Origin: Epiperipatus broadwayi
Lineage: Eukaryota > Onychophora > Udeonychophora > Euonychophora > Peripatidae
Direction: 5' to 3'
Assembly (NCBI GenBank): GCA_028023455.1
Contig: JAQFVV010012511.1
Span: 870,001 to 934,000, forward strand
DNA: 64,000 bases
Shown here piece after piece: positions 46,525 through 58,585 of the stretch. Numbering within the stretch: the stretch's first letter is position 1; every line of letters starts with the position of its first letter. The translations under genes were made by a program, and so were the position numbers. Below the pieces are notes generated by a model. That model saw only the letters and a list, made by a program, of their open reading frames with translations, was not told the origin of the DNA and searched no databases.

Positions 46525-47916
46525 TACATAAAAAATGATATAATAGTTAAAGAATATAATATTCTAAATAAGTATAAATATGCATTTAAATAAAATTATA
46601 TATTTAAAAATAAGAATACCTTTCAATTAAAAAAAAAAAACAACAACTAAAAAGCAGAAAATTAAACAAATTTAATTATGCCAAATGAAAGAATTTAAAA
46701 GTAGATTTTATGAATTACATCATTTATTAGGTCTGAGTAAAGCACTTCAAAGATTTATTAATTAGTTTAAGATAGTAATCTTTATTTTTTGGTTTATTGA
46801 AGTTAAAAAACAATTGTTCCACGTTTTTAAATATAGATCAGAAAGGTGGTTACTTAGAGAAAAAATGAATCTGTTGAATGAAAAAAATAAGCTAAAAGAA
46901 TGAAGTTTAGAATGTGTGTTGAAAATATAAATAATAATAATATAAAAAAAGATTAAATGGTTGATAAGTTAAAAAAATCTGCTTTTAGGAATGTAATTAA
47001 AGAAAACAACGGAATGGACTGTGAATATAAGCAGATAAAAAAAGTAGCCATAAAAATTTTAAAAGTAGCCTAAGAATAGAAATGCTTAAATAATATAAAC
47101 TACAATAATACATAGAGAATAGCTTTGAATGACGTGTAGAATCTACTTCAGCGAAGCGATGAACAGAAAGATTTGAAGAAGGCAGTCAGATATAGAGGAT
47201 CTGTTTTTATCAGAAAACTGATAATAATTGTTACCGTCAATAAAATTTCAGAAATAATTTAAAATAGACGAATGTAATAAAATAAATAGTTTTTCAAATA
47301 TAGTTTAATGTTGCTTTAAAGATTATTTTTATAAATCCAGATTTTAAAAATCTAGTTAAATTTCTGTACAATTGGAAATTAATATCAAGAAAATAAAAAA
47401 AAACTAATTTGCTTTAAAATATTTTAGTTAATATAAACATTGTAACATGATATTTGGTTATTTTGATCAACTGCCAGCTGACAATGTTGCATTTTTTAAA
47501 TTTTAAAGTCAGATTGAAGAGATAAGGTCAACACAATCATGAAATGTGTTCATATATTTGATATTTAAAAATAGGGTAAAAATAAATAAAAGGCAGAAAA
47601 AATAAACATTCTAAGTTGAATAATAAATAATCTGTTGTTTGATGAAAGATTAGTAATAATCGTAGTAAATTTATCTGAATTGGATGGTGTCAAAGTCGTG
47701 AGAGCAGAAAATTTATCACTTGTAAATTGTAATGATAAAATAATTATAATCAAATAGTTTATGACGTAGGATGGCAGAATTAGTTTGAAATCTATAAACT
47801 TTTAGCACAACTCTACTACCACTGAATTAAACTATCCAGTTTATTTATATTGATCATTTTATAACATAGATTAATTTAAGCATTTATTTTATATAGCGCA
47901 TGTTTATAAATTGTAA
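46525..47916. other. Gene-poor AT-rich stretch
   Basis: No coding, RNA or bounded repeat feature recognised. Confidence 0.5.
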
Positions 47917-47918
47917 TA

Positions 47919-48188
47919 CATTAAAGATCAGCCTGTCAAGTTATTGTGCAGGCGCTTTTTACGAGTGTTAATAATAAACAGTAATTTAAAGTGAGTGGTC
48001 TATCCTCACGCTTTCACTTCCAGTACTTAAGATTTGCCCATATATAAGCATTTGGGTTGGATAGAATAAGTGGATTCATTTTATTCTTCCCTAAATACTA
48101 TATCTTGTGTTGGGAGTCAAAGTATTCATTTATTATTAACACTCTTAAAAAGCGCATGCACAATAGCTTGTCAGGCTGATCTTTAATG
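47919..48188. mobile_element. MITE with about 65-bp inverted repeats and TA flanks
   Basis: Starts CATTAAAGATCAGCCTG and ends CAGGCTGATCTTTAATG. The arms remain complementary for about 65 bp, through GCGC-TTTTTA and GAGTGTTAATAATAAA. TA on both sides (47917-47918 and 48189-48190) is the Tc1/mariner-type duplication. It encodes nothing. Confidence 0.85.
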
Positions 48189-48190
48189 TA

Positions 48191-50795
48191 TAGATTAATT
48201 TGTTAAAAGTAAATAATATAACTGAAATGGTTAATATAAAAGAAATGGGTGATCAATAAAGAGATGCAGAGATTTTGTCATTACAATAAAAGATATGTTT
48301 AAGAGCACCCAATAAATTTTGTTGAAGAAATTCACTTCATATGCTAAAAATCTATGTTGAATTGATGATATCCAATAATAATAGTATCTTTATTAAAATT
48401 AGTTGTTGAATTTCCTTTTTTACTTTGCTTTGTTTCTGTGCTGTAAGAGATATAATAACTTCTGGAGAAAAAATGTTTGTATTCTATAATAAATTTTATT
48501 ATAAAAAATACATTTTTGATTATATTTAAATAACCATTGCAATCTATCAAAAAAAAAATATGGAAAAATAATCATGTAGCAAGATGCTTAGAAATCAAAA
48601 AGATATTTAAACATCAAAAGGACAAAGTGGCACATTAATTCCATTCTATTAACCAAAGTGACATTTTTTTGACATTTGTTGACTGGGGGAACAAAATACA
48701 TTTTTTTTTACTCATAAGTCTGTTATTCTCACTATCATATAAAGTTACTTTAATGGCCACAATTTTCCAATCATATATACATAAAATATCAGAGTACTGA
48801 AACAGCTATTACCCTCAATAGATGTTACATTAATACTCTTATTTATATGAAATTCCATTTCTACAAGAAATTATAAAACTGATCTCCACCTTATGTACAT
48901 AAAAAAATATTTTATTGATAACACCAAAGTCAAATAAAGAAATCCTATATACACATATCTAGTAAATCCTCATTGCATCAGTTCCATTTCTAATATTTTT
49001 TAATCAATCAAACTATTGATTATTATACATGAACATTGCCAAATTTCATTTTTGCTCATAGAAATTACCAGTTGCAATACATAAAAAAGATCACAAAACA
49101 ATCATGAATAGACTACTGAATGAAACTATCATATATATATATTTAAAAATGCTTTTATTCACATAAATACACTAAAATGATTGATAAAATGCCTAAAAAG
49201 TAAAACATTTTTTTTTTAGTTTTGACAGCATTCTTAATATGCAATAAAAATATGTAGCACTCATATTATTCTTAGATTATTTACGAACATGAGTGCCATG
49301 TGATTTTATTGTGGTTACATATCAAGAACATTGTGAAAGGTAAAGAAAATTCAATTTTTACTTTTTAGTGCCTTTTTTAAAAATCTTTATTCATTTATGC
49401 AAATAAATGTTCTTAAAAAATTTTTATTCTATTTTTTAGTTTTGGTAGCTCCATAAATTGTGAATGAAGAAAGCTTAGATACAATTTACCATTACTAGAT
49501 GACAGTCTCATGAATACTGAATACCATACAAAATTTTAAAAAATTCATTATTTTTTTACTTGTTTGCAAACTAAAAAAGTGTAGTATTATTGGGAATATA
49601 TATATGGTATTCTACTTCAGGGTATGATGATCAAATAAGACAATATACAGACAATTGAATTTACTTTAAAATAATACATTTAACAATTTTATTTACAAAA
49701 AAAAAAAATAACAGTTTATTGATTTCGGACATCCATGTTTATTCTTTGATTTACCATATCAATAATTATTATTCCAAACTCTTTTCCCCTTTCAAAGGAT
49801 AACCATTTGACATTCTATTGTACAGTTGACGTTAGATCAAAAGAAAGGATTACAATTTTTATTAATATTTTGCATACTACTTGCTTCCTAATTTAGAATC
49901 CCTGAAATTATTATTCTAAAAAGAAAATATATGAACATTAATTAATTATTTTTACCTATGAAGATCGTGATTTTAAGATCCCCCGTCCTGTCATTATTTG
50001 TTTCAGTAATGATAGTAAAGCTCATTTATACTAAGAGTTTTAGTCGTTTATACTGAAAAATAAAACAGTAAACAGAATTAGTACAGATAAACAAATAATG
50101 TTATCCCTATATCAGTGAAGGCAATTAATGTTTAACAAAATAGACTCTTATCTTCATCTTTAATGATGATGACATTCATCTGCAAGCAAATGTTACCTAG
50201 ACCTATATTTCATTTTCAGTTAAAAAATTAAAATAGTAGTGCCCCCCCCCCCATTAAAATATCTAAATGATGGTTGACCCATTGAAAAGAGGGGGGGGGA
50301 ATGAAGAAAGAAAAAATATATACACATGAGATTAATTATATAATATCAACTTAAAATTATTGTAAGTCCGAGAAGGAAAAAGTCATAAATATTAAGAAGG
50401 TTCACATTTTACAATTCCTAATTTAGTTAGTTGGGTTTGAACACTTTAGAATATTCCTCCTGATGATTTGAATTTCACTTTTTTATATAGTATCTCTTGG
50501 GTTGGTGAGATGGAATCCTAAAATCTTAGTACTGCAATTCAATGCAATCTTCAGCATAGGTTGATATCTTCCCATTTGAGTTGAATAATATTTCCTTTTT
50601 TTTTTGCAATTGTAGATCCATATTTGACAGACTCTTCCCTATGAAGTCATTTTATACTTAGCCACACATCATTACTTGTATATTTATCTGAATATTTACA
50701 ATATATCTATTATTGCTACATATATATTTAGATGTCCCAAGTGAGAAAAAAAGAAACTTTTCAGATATTAAAATTTAATAGATAAAAGATAACAT
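48191..50795. other. Gene-poor AT-rich stretch
   Basis: No supported gene. At 49960-50220 a few blocks (TAGTCGTTTATACTG, GATGATGACATT and GCAAGCAAATGTT) recall the downstream part of repeat family A, but the order is imperfect. C and G homopolymers occur at 50241-50252 and 50290-50298. Confidence 0.4.
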
Positions 50796-52965
50796 GATGA
50801 AGAAAAATGCTTTCAGAATTATTTAGTACTTCACTAAACAAATAAGAAAGAATGATTCAGAGCCAGTTCCTAATTGTAGTAAGGATATTTTTGATAGTCT
50901 CAATTCAGAAAAAACAATAAATGAAAATACTGAAGACATTTTCACCAACTTGGAATATGAAGAATCTACTAAAGGTGCAATAAATGTGTTTCATTTTAAT
51001 GATTCTGGATTTTGACTGGAAACATTTTCTCATAAGAATAAGACATTTTAAAAATAGCTCTTAAACAACTGAACATCACATGATCATCATTTCTTATGCT
51101 TGTGCAAGCTGTTTAAACAGGCTAAACTCTCCATACACTAGTGCCACTCAGTGCAAGCCAGTATGCATAAAATCCTTATATGACTATATAAACTAATGAG
51201 CTTGGCTTGAAAATATTATGTTTTCAGTTTTAGACTCATAGTTTTGTAGTTAAGTAGAGATAAAAGGTGTTTGCTAAATGGCTGCATTAGATTGAAAGAT
51301 CTAAGTGCAGTGCTCGTAGATCCAAAGCTCCTCACTGATGAAAGCCACAAGCTAGAAACTAGTCTGGGGATATTGGATGAGTAGGCACTAGATGGGGATT
51401 TTATGCACAAGCTTTCTGGCATCCATTGATTACTCTGGCTTGCACTGAGTGGCACTACTGTATAGAGAGTTTTGTCTATTTTAAAAACAGGTCCTAAACA
51501 AATTAAAGTTTTAATGTATCTTCTGGCCAAAAATGTCCATATATATCTTATAAAAGGCATTTTAAAAATGGTAAAGAATACAATAGAAATGGGTTAAATT
51601 ATTCAGTTTCAAGAATACAGTTTATTGCTTTTGTTGCAAACTTTTAGAACTTTACAATTCCAACATAATAAATTTATTTGGGGTCTTTATGACTTGAAAC
51701 TTCTTGTAATGTATCTGAATTATCATTAAAAAATGTTTAATTGTTTGAACAATTACAAAAAATAGACAGAATTAATTACATCCTCAAAAAGTAAAATTTT
51801 TATTGATCATTTGTTAACAAATAGTTTTAGATAATGAAAGGAAACATTGTTTTAAAAAGAATAATTTTTGTACTAAAGTTTTTAAGCAAATAAAATCTAA
51901 CTTTTTGTAATAAAAGTAATAAACAACAATGACAATTTTTCTTAAATGCATTGAGATATTAGATAAGTTTAATCCTTTTATATCAGAACACATGCTTCAT
52001 GTAGTTAACGATCCTAACTTTAAAAATATTCCCTCCTATTTAGGCTATAATATTCAAAATGAAATAATTTATTGACATCAAATTTTAAAAATAATATTAA
52101 CTTGTATCATCAGAAAGATTGTTTGAATATTTTATATTGTATTCGGGACATTTCACATAATAAACCAAAAGTATAAAAGTCAGATTAAGTCATTTCAGTT
52201 CAGGATATAAAATATATGAATACTTTTTAGCAAATTCTACAAGAATTGGATTGACAATATTTCTTATTGATTTACAGAAAAAAATTAGATTTAGACATAA
52301 ATAACAAGTTAATGGTTTTAATATGTGTGCAAAAATATAGATTTACAAAAAAAGAAATTTAGATTTAAATTCTTGTGCATTTTATGTTTCATGTTCAAAT
52401 CATAGTCTGAACCTGATAATTAATAAAGCTCTGAATGTCAATCAACAAAATATTTGTTTCTTTAATATATTAAAAGAGTTTCTGTTTACTAATGGAATAT
52501 TTAAACTATTCATGTAACTGATTTAACATTAAAATCATGTGAAACATGGTCTAGCAAAATTGATGGTGTAAAACCTCTTTATACATATTTACTTGAAGTA
52601 TATAATGCTTTATTTGAAATTTGTAATGAAATATCAGACAAAATATCTATGTGAAAAATTGCTATATTTATTTGTTATATTCGAGCTTGATATGTACTTT
52701 AAATGAAGTGAATTTTGTTAGGAAAATATTGTAATCTTTATCTATAAATCTCCTATTTGCTTTAGATGCATTGAATGATCTAAATCAATTTTTAAATACT
52801 TATGGGTCCAATGAAATTTGCAAAGAAACTGTAAAAAATTCAAAATTAATTGCTTCAAAATTTGATGCAGAATCTGTATTTTATAGTACTAGACCACTAG
52901 GTGGCATAAAACACAATTTGATTATAAACATGAAAATGAAAATAAAGTAGATTCTGAAATTTCAT
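50796..52965 (+). pseudogene. ZMYM-type hAT transposase relic, N-terminal and middle parts
   Basis: Pieces follow the order of ZMYM-like hAT proteins on the plus strand, in shifting frames: MMKKNAFRII and YFTKQIRKNDSEPVPN at 50796-50870; VYCFCCKL (family FCFCCKLF) at about 51617; LNNYKK and TELITSSK at about 51740-51790; YCIRDISHNKPKV (family LDCTPDISHQEQ) at about 52137-52175; TWSSKIDGVKPLYTYLLEVY at about 52544-52603; and FDAESVFYSTRPLGGIKHN at 52860-52918. Stops are everywhere. A family B repeat (51120-51480) interrupts it, and the C-terminal domain lies beyond a Penelope-like insertion, at 54880-55170. Confidence 0.8.
51120..51480 (-). repeat. Interspersed repeat family B, copy 3
   Basis: The minus strand from 51475 reads GACAAAACTCTCTATACAG, AGTGCCACTCAGTGCAAGCC, ATCAATGGATGCCAG, CATCCAATATCCCCAGACTA and CTTTCATCAGTGAGGAGC, as in copy 1. 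At 51138-51160 the end motif GTGCCACTCAGTGCAAGCC appears again in plus orientation, so the insertion is bracketed by inverted copies of its end. The 114-codon minus-strand open frame over it is not maintained in copies 1 and 2. It sits inside the ZMYM-type hAT relic. Confidence 0.75.
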
Positions 52966-54330
52966 TTAAAGTAAACAATTTCTCCGCATAATAGATCAAA
53001 CATTAGAACCTTTGCAGCAAAGATTTATTTTATTAAAAAAACTTATGAATTCATTTTGTTTTCTTAAGCACATCACAAAATAAATAATATAGAGAATATT
53101 AATAAGATGGATAAAAATATTAAATTCACTGTAGAAAAAGGATAATAATATACTGACATATTTAGATATAAAGTTGATTAAGTCATATGAAGAAAGGAAA
53201 TGCAATATTGAAACACCAATTCATAAGAAAAGTAATGTAAATAATAATAGAACTAATTGGCATTCAAATATAAATATAAAATAAATACAATACATTCTAG
53301 AATTTATAGAGCAGTGAATTATTGTTCAAGTAAAGAAGATTATGTTAAACAAATAGATTTAATAAAAGAAGAATTTGTAAATAATGATTATCCAAATAAA
53401 TTTATAAATGTAATATTAGGTTAATAGAAAATATGATAGATTATATAATAGTAATAAAGAGGAAAAAGGAGTAATAATAATATAGATAAAATTAATTATA
53501 TATAAAGATAGAAAATAACTAAGTAGTCAAGAATTTAAATAAAGTTATAGGTATTTAATATAATAAATGTTAGAATAATTAATAAAAAGAGAAAAAATAT
53601 GATTAATATTTTAGAAAGTAAGTATATTAGCAATTATAATAAAAATTCAGATAATGAAAGAAATGGAATATAGGAAATTAAGTGTAAAAAATGACAAATT
53701 AATAATATAAAAGTAAACTGTGTAGGAGAAACAAATAATTCAATATATAGAAGACTATTACAACATAAATATGATAAATATTTGCCAATATATACATTAA
53801 AAATGGCATAAGTTTGGAAAAGATTGTATAAAGATGATACAATTTACAAATAGTAAAAGTGATAGAAAAATAAAAAAAAAGTTATTTATATTGGTAATAT
53901 TAAGCCAGTATTAAATAGAGATTCGGGCCTGAAAAAAATTTTGACCTAAAAAATTGATTTAATTATATAAAAAATAGAGGGAGCTACTAAAATATAACTG
54001 TAAAATTTTAAAGTTTGAATTTAACAGTTAAGATTTGGAATTATAAGCAGAAGGTAGGTATAAAAATAAGTTAAAAATAATAATATAGGTTAAATAAAAA
54101 TATTCATATTTAATGTTAATATAATGAATAATAATAATGTAAAATATAAAAATATGAATATATAATGTTAGAGTTAAATATTAAAAAAATAAGAATAAAA
54201 TAAAAAATATATGAAATAAAAAAAATAATTGATAAATATAGACTATAAAAAATAGTAAAATATATAATTTATAAAAAGTTAATAATTATATAGAAAGATA
54301 TATAAAGATATATATGGGTATATAAATAAT

Positions 54331-54577
54331 GATTATAAGATAGAATGTATATATAGAATGTAAAATTATATGTTCATGTATATTTGTATTCATGTATTTG
54401 TATTGTGTCTGTTGAAGTTCTGAGGAAGATTGATGGGGCATTCGAAATTGTCATGATTATAAGATAGAATGTATATATAGAATGTAAAATTATATGTTCA
54501 TGTATATTTGTATTCATGTATTTGTATTGTGTCTGTTGAAGTTCTGAGGAAGATTGATGGGGCATTCGAAATTGTCA
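54331..54577 (+). repeat. Tandem duplication, 124-bp unit, in the Penelope-like tail
   Basis: Two essentially identical copies start GATTATAAGATAGAATG at 54331 and 54455. Each ends with TTCTGAGGAAGATTGATGGG and CATTCGAAATTGTCA. The near-identity contrasts with the decayed coding region beside it, so the duplication is recent or an assembly artefact. Confidence 0.92.
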
Positions 54578-54619
54578 ATAGTGGGTTGTAAAAAAGCATT
54601 GTAAATAGTAATAAAGAAC

Positions 54620-54714
54620 TATATATCTTATTAAATAATCAACATCTTCTTACACCTTTAAGCAAATAATTTTTATTATATCAAGAAGATGGTGATAATT
54701 TAATAAGATATATA
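54620..54714. repeat. Hairpin with about 31-bp arms
   Basis: ATATATCTTATTAAATAATC and CAACATCTTCTT at 54620-54651 pair with AAGAAGATGGTGATAATTTA and ATAAGATATAT at 54684-54714, with few mismatches. It lies at the downstream edge of the Penelope-like relic and may mark its terminal inverted structure. Confidence 0.7.
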
Positions 54715-54879
54715 ACTGTATATGAATAAGCAAAATTTGATGAAGAAGAATATATAGAATTATATAGTAATAAAGAACATAGATGATTTAATATTTATTA
54801 TCTTGACACAAAAAGTTACTGTAAAAATCAGCACATGAGAATCATTCAGACATTGACACAGATTATTTATGTGAAAAAA

Positions 54880-55170
54880 TATTACTCTGTCAATCATTTA
54901 TTTCTATTTTAAAAATGACATATATCAGATGATTCAGTAGTCACAGTTTATCCAAACTTTACAATTGCTCTTTGTGTCCTTATTTATAGAATCTGTGGAA
55001 TGAATCTTTTCTAAACTTAAAATTATTAAAAACTAATTGCACTCCACAATGTCATAAGACAGTCTTTCAAATCTTGGCATTATATTAATAATGTCAGATA
55101 TTTTGAATCAATTTGATATACATGATATTATTTGAGAATTTGCATTAATGAAAATTATGAATGTTCATCT
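54880..55170 (+). pseudogene. ZMYM-type hAT transposase relic, C-terminal dimerisation domain
   Basis: VVTVYPNFTIAL (family YPNLxxALRI) at about 54937-54975, then IFSKLKIIKN and LHSTMS at about 55009-55057 (family ERSFSKLKLIKTYLRSTM), and ILIMSDILNQFDIHDII to about 55130. This is the hAT C-terminal dimerisation block expected after the segments ending at 52965. It contains in-frame stops. Confidence 0.8.
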
Positions 55171-55597
55171 CACTATGCTATTTTTATTTCTGTTTAAATA
55201 TTATTCTTCACCTAATAATGTTTAATATGTTCTATTTTGCATATTTATAAGTTTACATGAAACACAAATGACAAACTGATTTTTTTGCCAAATAAAACAT
55301 AATTAAATTTTGTATTATAAATATTTAATATTTTTGTTTTTATAAAACTGTAAGTTCATCTGTTAATTTTTTGAAAAGGGCCTGTGATTTTATTTCTCTT
55401 TTAGATTTCTAGAATTCTATGTAAGAATTATGCGGAATTAACTCCAGGGTTAATGGAAATTAGAAATAGCCATATTGACTCTCTTTAGAACGGAGTATCA
55501 TAATTAATAATAGCCAGACTAAATATGCATTCGTATTTCATGACCATCATTCCCATCAAATATATCTAACCTACAGAGAGGATCTATCTATCCCTTG
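55171..55597. other. Short stretch without supported genes
   Basis: AT-rich sequence between the hAT relic and LTR element 3. No feature recognised. Confidence 0.5.
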
Positions 55598-57169
55598 CCA
55601 TACCTCTCTCTAGATAGAGTGCATTACTGAATATACCTATGATATAGCAAACATACGTGCCTATGTATTTATATTTAATTAAAAATGGTTTTGACTTAAA
55701 TATTGTTGTTCAAAACTTCTGGATTCATTCTCATAACTATAATATATTCCCAACGTATATTTACGGTCATCCGAAGGACTCCAAGTGTCAATCTTATACG
55801 AATATAAGAATTACACGAAGTGAATATATTACCAATAAGAACGCTATCTTACGTAACGTGAGAGGGGTTTTGACCATTGGCTAGCTCAGTCTCATGGTCA
55901 GGTGGCATCACAGTCAGGAGTAGCTACAAATGGGGTTAAGAGTTTTTAAACACATAAAAAAAATGTATCTGCAAAGAAATATTACAATAAGATTTGTTTT
56001 GAGTTTCATTATCAAATCAGTTTTATTAAAGAGTTCTAAAGATCATTATTATTCTTTGATCTTTTAAATAAAAAATAAATAAATAAATAATTCAACGCTC
56101 TACTTTTCTTTTTATATTTAATATTAAAAAAAAAGGTAATTACTACTCTGTCATTTCGATACGCACTCTTATGCCATTCTTTCCAATAGATTTATCACAC
56201 ATAAATCAAGTAGTGAAGGTCGATACTAAGAAAAGTTTATTTCACGTGATCTCCAACAATAATTACATTATTTATGTCCACAATTAAATAAGACTTTAAG
56301 AAAATTTCATTAAGTTAACTTAGATTGTCACCTTCGCTTAATATAAACAGTAAAAAGTTCTTTCTCATAAAAGAAAAAAAAATCAGTACTTAAAGTTCTT
56401 TACCTGAATTTCCCCAGGGAATTAGTGGAAGCAGATTTATTTATTTTAAATAGTTCTGTTCATCACAGGTAATAACAGGTAATTCTATGCGAAGGCTCAT
56501 GATCTTCATGCCCATTGGTTGACGAAGTTCAGCTTGGTTCCACATTGAGAAATATGTTTCATTCCGAGGCATCTTGGTCTTATTGAGCAAGGCAGTTGCA
56601 GTTGGTTGGAATTAAGGATTTGAATCTGAAATGGTATGTTCTTACCCCGACATTTCTTTTGGATCCACCATTATGTAAAAAAAATATTAAAACTTTTAAT
56701 ATTTGGGATTTACGATTTTGCTGTTCATGGCTGTAACTCTGCAGGGCCAAGACAAAGAGAATTGTGAGGGACTCTCTTTTATAGTCCCCTCCATTTGTTC
56801 TAAAAGTTTCTTTTTACCTCACTTCCTGTTTCAAAGCTGACTATCCAGATTTGGTTGACGTGTGAAAACTTTTATCATAGCTTTTATTGTACATAAAAGA
56901 AAGTGAAATCTCCTTTCTGTGGGAAACTTCTAGTTTTTTAAACGTGAAACAAAAATCTGGTTTCTCTCTTTTCAACTATTTAATCCATTCATACACACAT
57001 TTGTCACATGCACATATACATCGTTTCAAAATGAGAGAGTCCCTTGCCCGCATTTGTGTATTTGTAACCACCACCACGTAATAAAAATTAAATGTTATAT
57101 ATCTACATACATGTTTAAATACCGATTAATAATATTATTTGTGACTGGATTCGAACCCATTCTGTCACA
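55598..57169 (-). repeat. 3' LTR of LTR element 3 (minus-strand element)
   Basis: On the minus strand it starts TGTGACAGAATGGGTTCG just after a purine tract (57171-57183) and ends near GAGAGAGGTATGG. Its distal 525 bases align with 58586-59112 through TTGTTCAAAACTTCTGGATT, CCATTGGCTAGCTCA and a shared AAATAAATAAATAAATAATTC block. The last dozen bases differ from the 5' copy. At about 1.57 kb it is the only full-length LTR of this element. Confidence 0.8.
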
Positions 57170-57170
57170 A

Positions 57171-57183
57171 TACTCCCTCCTCC
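57171..57183 (-). other. Polypurine tract candidate of LTR element 3
   Basis: Minus-strand GGAGGAGGGAG lies next to the LTR start, the expected place for the plus-strand primer. Confidence 0.65.
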
Positions 57184-57285
57184 ACAAGTCTTCAAATACC
57201 TTTGCGTATTTTGAACGGATCATTTTGGTACAATACTATCTGTTTTGTCTCATGTGTCCCTCTGCTTCTTTTTCTGGTCTGAAGT

Positions 57286-58320
57286 TCAGCTTCTCAGGTG
57301 GTGTCTTCTCTTCAGGTGTTTCTCTCCATTTTGGAAAGGTCCCCATTCCCATTTACACCATCTTTCCTCCTCTTTTACTACTTCATGACACCTGCCATAG
57401 TCATATGAGCTCATGTCAATGGCATTGAGCAACTCAGCAATCTCTCTAATGGATGCTTTCCCCACCCCCAAGATCATCTGTTCCACTCTCATGGGCATAC
57501 TATGTCTTACAATGCAGAATATATGATACTCTGTCAGGTTGCATGCATCCAATGTCCACAATCTAGCCACCTGTTTATGAAAAAATTGTGAATAGCTATC
57601 ATTGCAACCTTCTTTAAACTTCTCTTGCATGATTTGATAGCACATTAATTCCTGCTTATCCTCTGACCAAAAGGCCTCTCTCACTACTTTTTGATACTCT
57701 TCAAAAGTAGCCTGCTGTTGACCAAGCACATCCCACCATGACTGCGCATTGTCTGTGAGGTTGCCGCATGTGATAATTATTTTACTTTCTTCTGCCATGG
57801 GATTTAAATTGAAATATTTTTTCAAGCTATGTAGATGCCCAACAGGTGCTTCCCACATCTTACCTGTGAATGGATGCATTTTTAGGTATTGGTTCACATT
57901 CCCTTGCACCATCACATGATCTATTACCGCTGCTGGTTTTCCTGAGGGATTTACTTGAGCACCTTACTTCTGTTCACCCCCGCTGTCTGTATCTGTTTTT
58001 TCACCTTCCTGTTCCCCCAAATCATTTTTGCCTTTAATTCCCACTTTCTGTTCCAATTTATCCATTCTCTTTTCTATTACTCCAAATCTTAATTTTAAAC
58101 TTTCAAGCTTTCCTAAAATTCACTCCAAAATATTTTCATGTTCTTCTTTTTCCATTTTAATTTGCGCCCTTGTTTTCATAAAATTATTTTCTTTTATTTT
58201 ACTTTTGATTAATGCCTTGCACCCACTCCCCCATCCCAGCACACTGCACTGCCTTCCTGTTAGCCTCTTTAGCTCTCGAAATCTCATCTAATTGGACAAA
58301 CAAAAAAAATAACAGATTGC
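57286..58320 (-). pseudogene. Gag relic of LTR element 3
   Basis: The minus strand from about 58320 reads DEISRAKEANRKAVQCAGMG, then a charged coiled-coil stretch (KLRFGVIEKRMDKLEQKVGI). After an in-frame stop at 57965-57967 comes a 209-codon open frame starting at 57915. That frame contains HPFTGKMWEAPVGHLHSLKK, LTDNAQSWWDVLGQQQATF and YQKVVREAFWSEDK, the A-xx-WW and following F pattern of retrotransposon gag (PF03732-like) capsid domains, then QIMQEKFKEGCNDSYSQFF. No zinc knuckle follows. The long open frame shows relatively recent decay compared with the other retroelements here. Confidence 0.85.
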
Positions 58321-58368
58321 GTATCTTTGACCTATTGCCCAACCATGAAATGACAAAATGGTTATTTC

Positions 58369-58370
<2 letters not shown>

Positions 58371-58413
<43 letters not shown>
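58371..58413. repeat. (TA)n microsatellite
   Basis: About 20 TA units in the upstream part of LTR element 3. Open frames encoding poly-(Ile-Tyr) across it are artefacts. Confidence 0.97.
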
Positions 58414-58571
58414 CAAAATAACACACTTCAATTTATTTAATGATTCATTTGAAACTATATATCTAAACAACTCCTTCCTCAATAAAAAATCTAAAACTTT
58501 TCACTTTATTAACGTATTTCTGAAATCTCATAACTTTCCTCATTCCCATCTACTTCTCTTTGAAGCCCTTT

Positions 58572-58584
58572 AGTTGGGACGCCA
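58572..58584 (-). other. Primer-binding-site candidate of LTR element 3
   Basis: Minus-strand TGGCGTCCCAACT starts one base after the LTR end TGTTACA and continues AAAGGGC. It resembles a tRNA-Lys-type site, as does that of Ty3/gypsy element 1. Confidence 0.6.
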
Positions 58585-58585
58585 T

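Larger units (their letters stand above)
53060..54780 (+). pseudogene. Penelope-like element relic inserted into the hAT relic
   Basis: Plus-strand pieces: NIKFTVEKDNNI and LTYLDIKLI (the FLDxxI region of Penelope-type reverse transcriptase) at about 53120-53180; YEERKCNIETPIHKKSNVN nearby; KEDYVKQIDLIKEEFVNND (end of the reverse transcriptase) at about 53335-53390; and VNCVGETNNSIYRRLLQH (GIY-YIG endonuclease) at 53713-53766. Stops and frameshifts are common. A 124-bp unit in its tail is duplicated in tandem (54331-54577). It separates the middle and C-terminal parts of the ZMYM-type hAT relic. Confidence 0.75.

Noticed and set aside
51216-51560. A 114-codon minus-strand open frame
   Set aside because: It overlaps repeat family B; the frame is closed by stops in copies 1 and 2 of the same repeat.
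58199-58426. Open frames encoding poly-(Ile-Tyr)
   Set aside because: They are translations of a (TA)n microsatellite.
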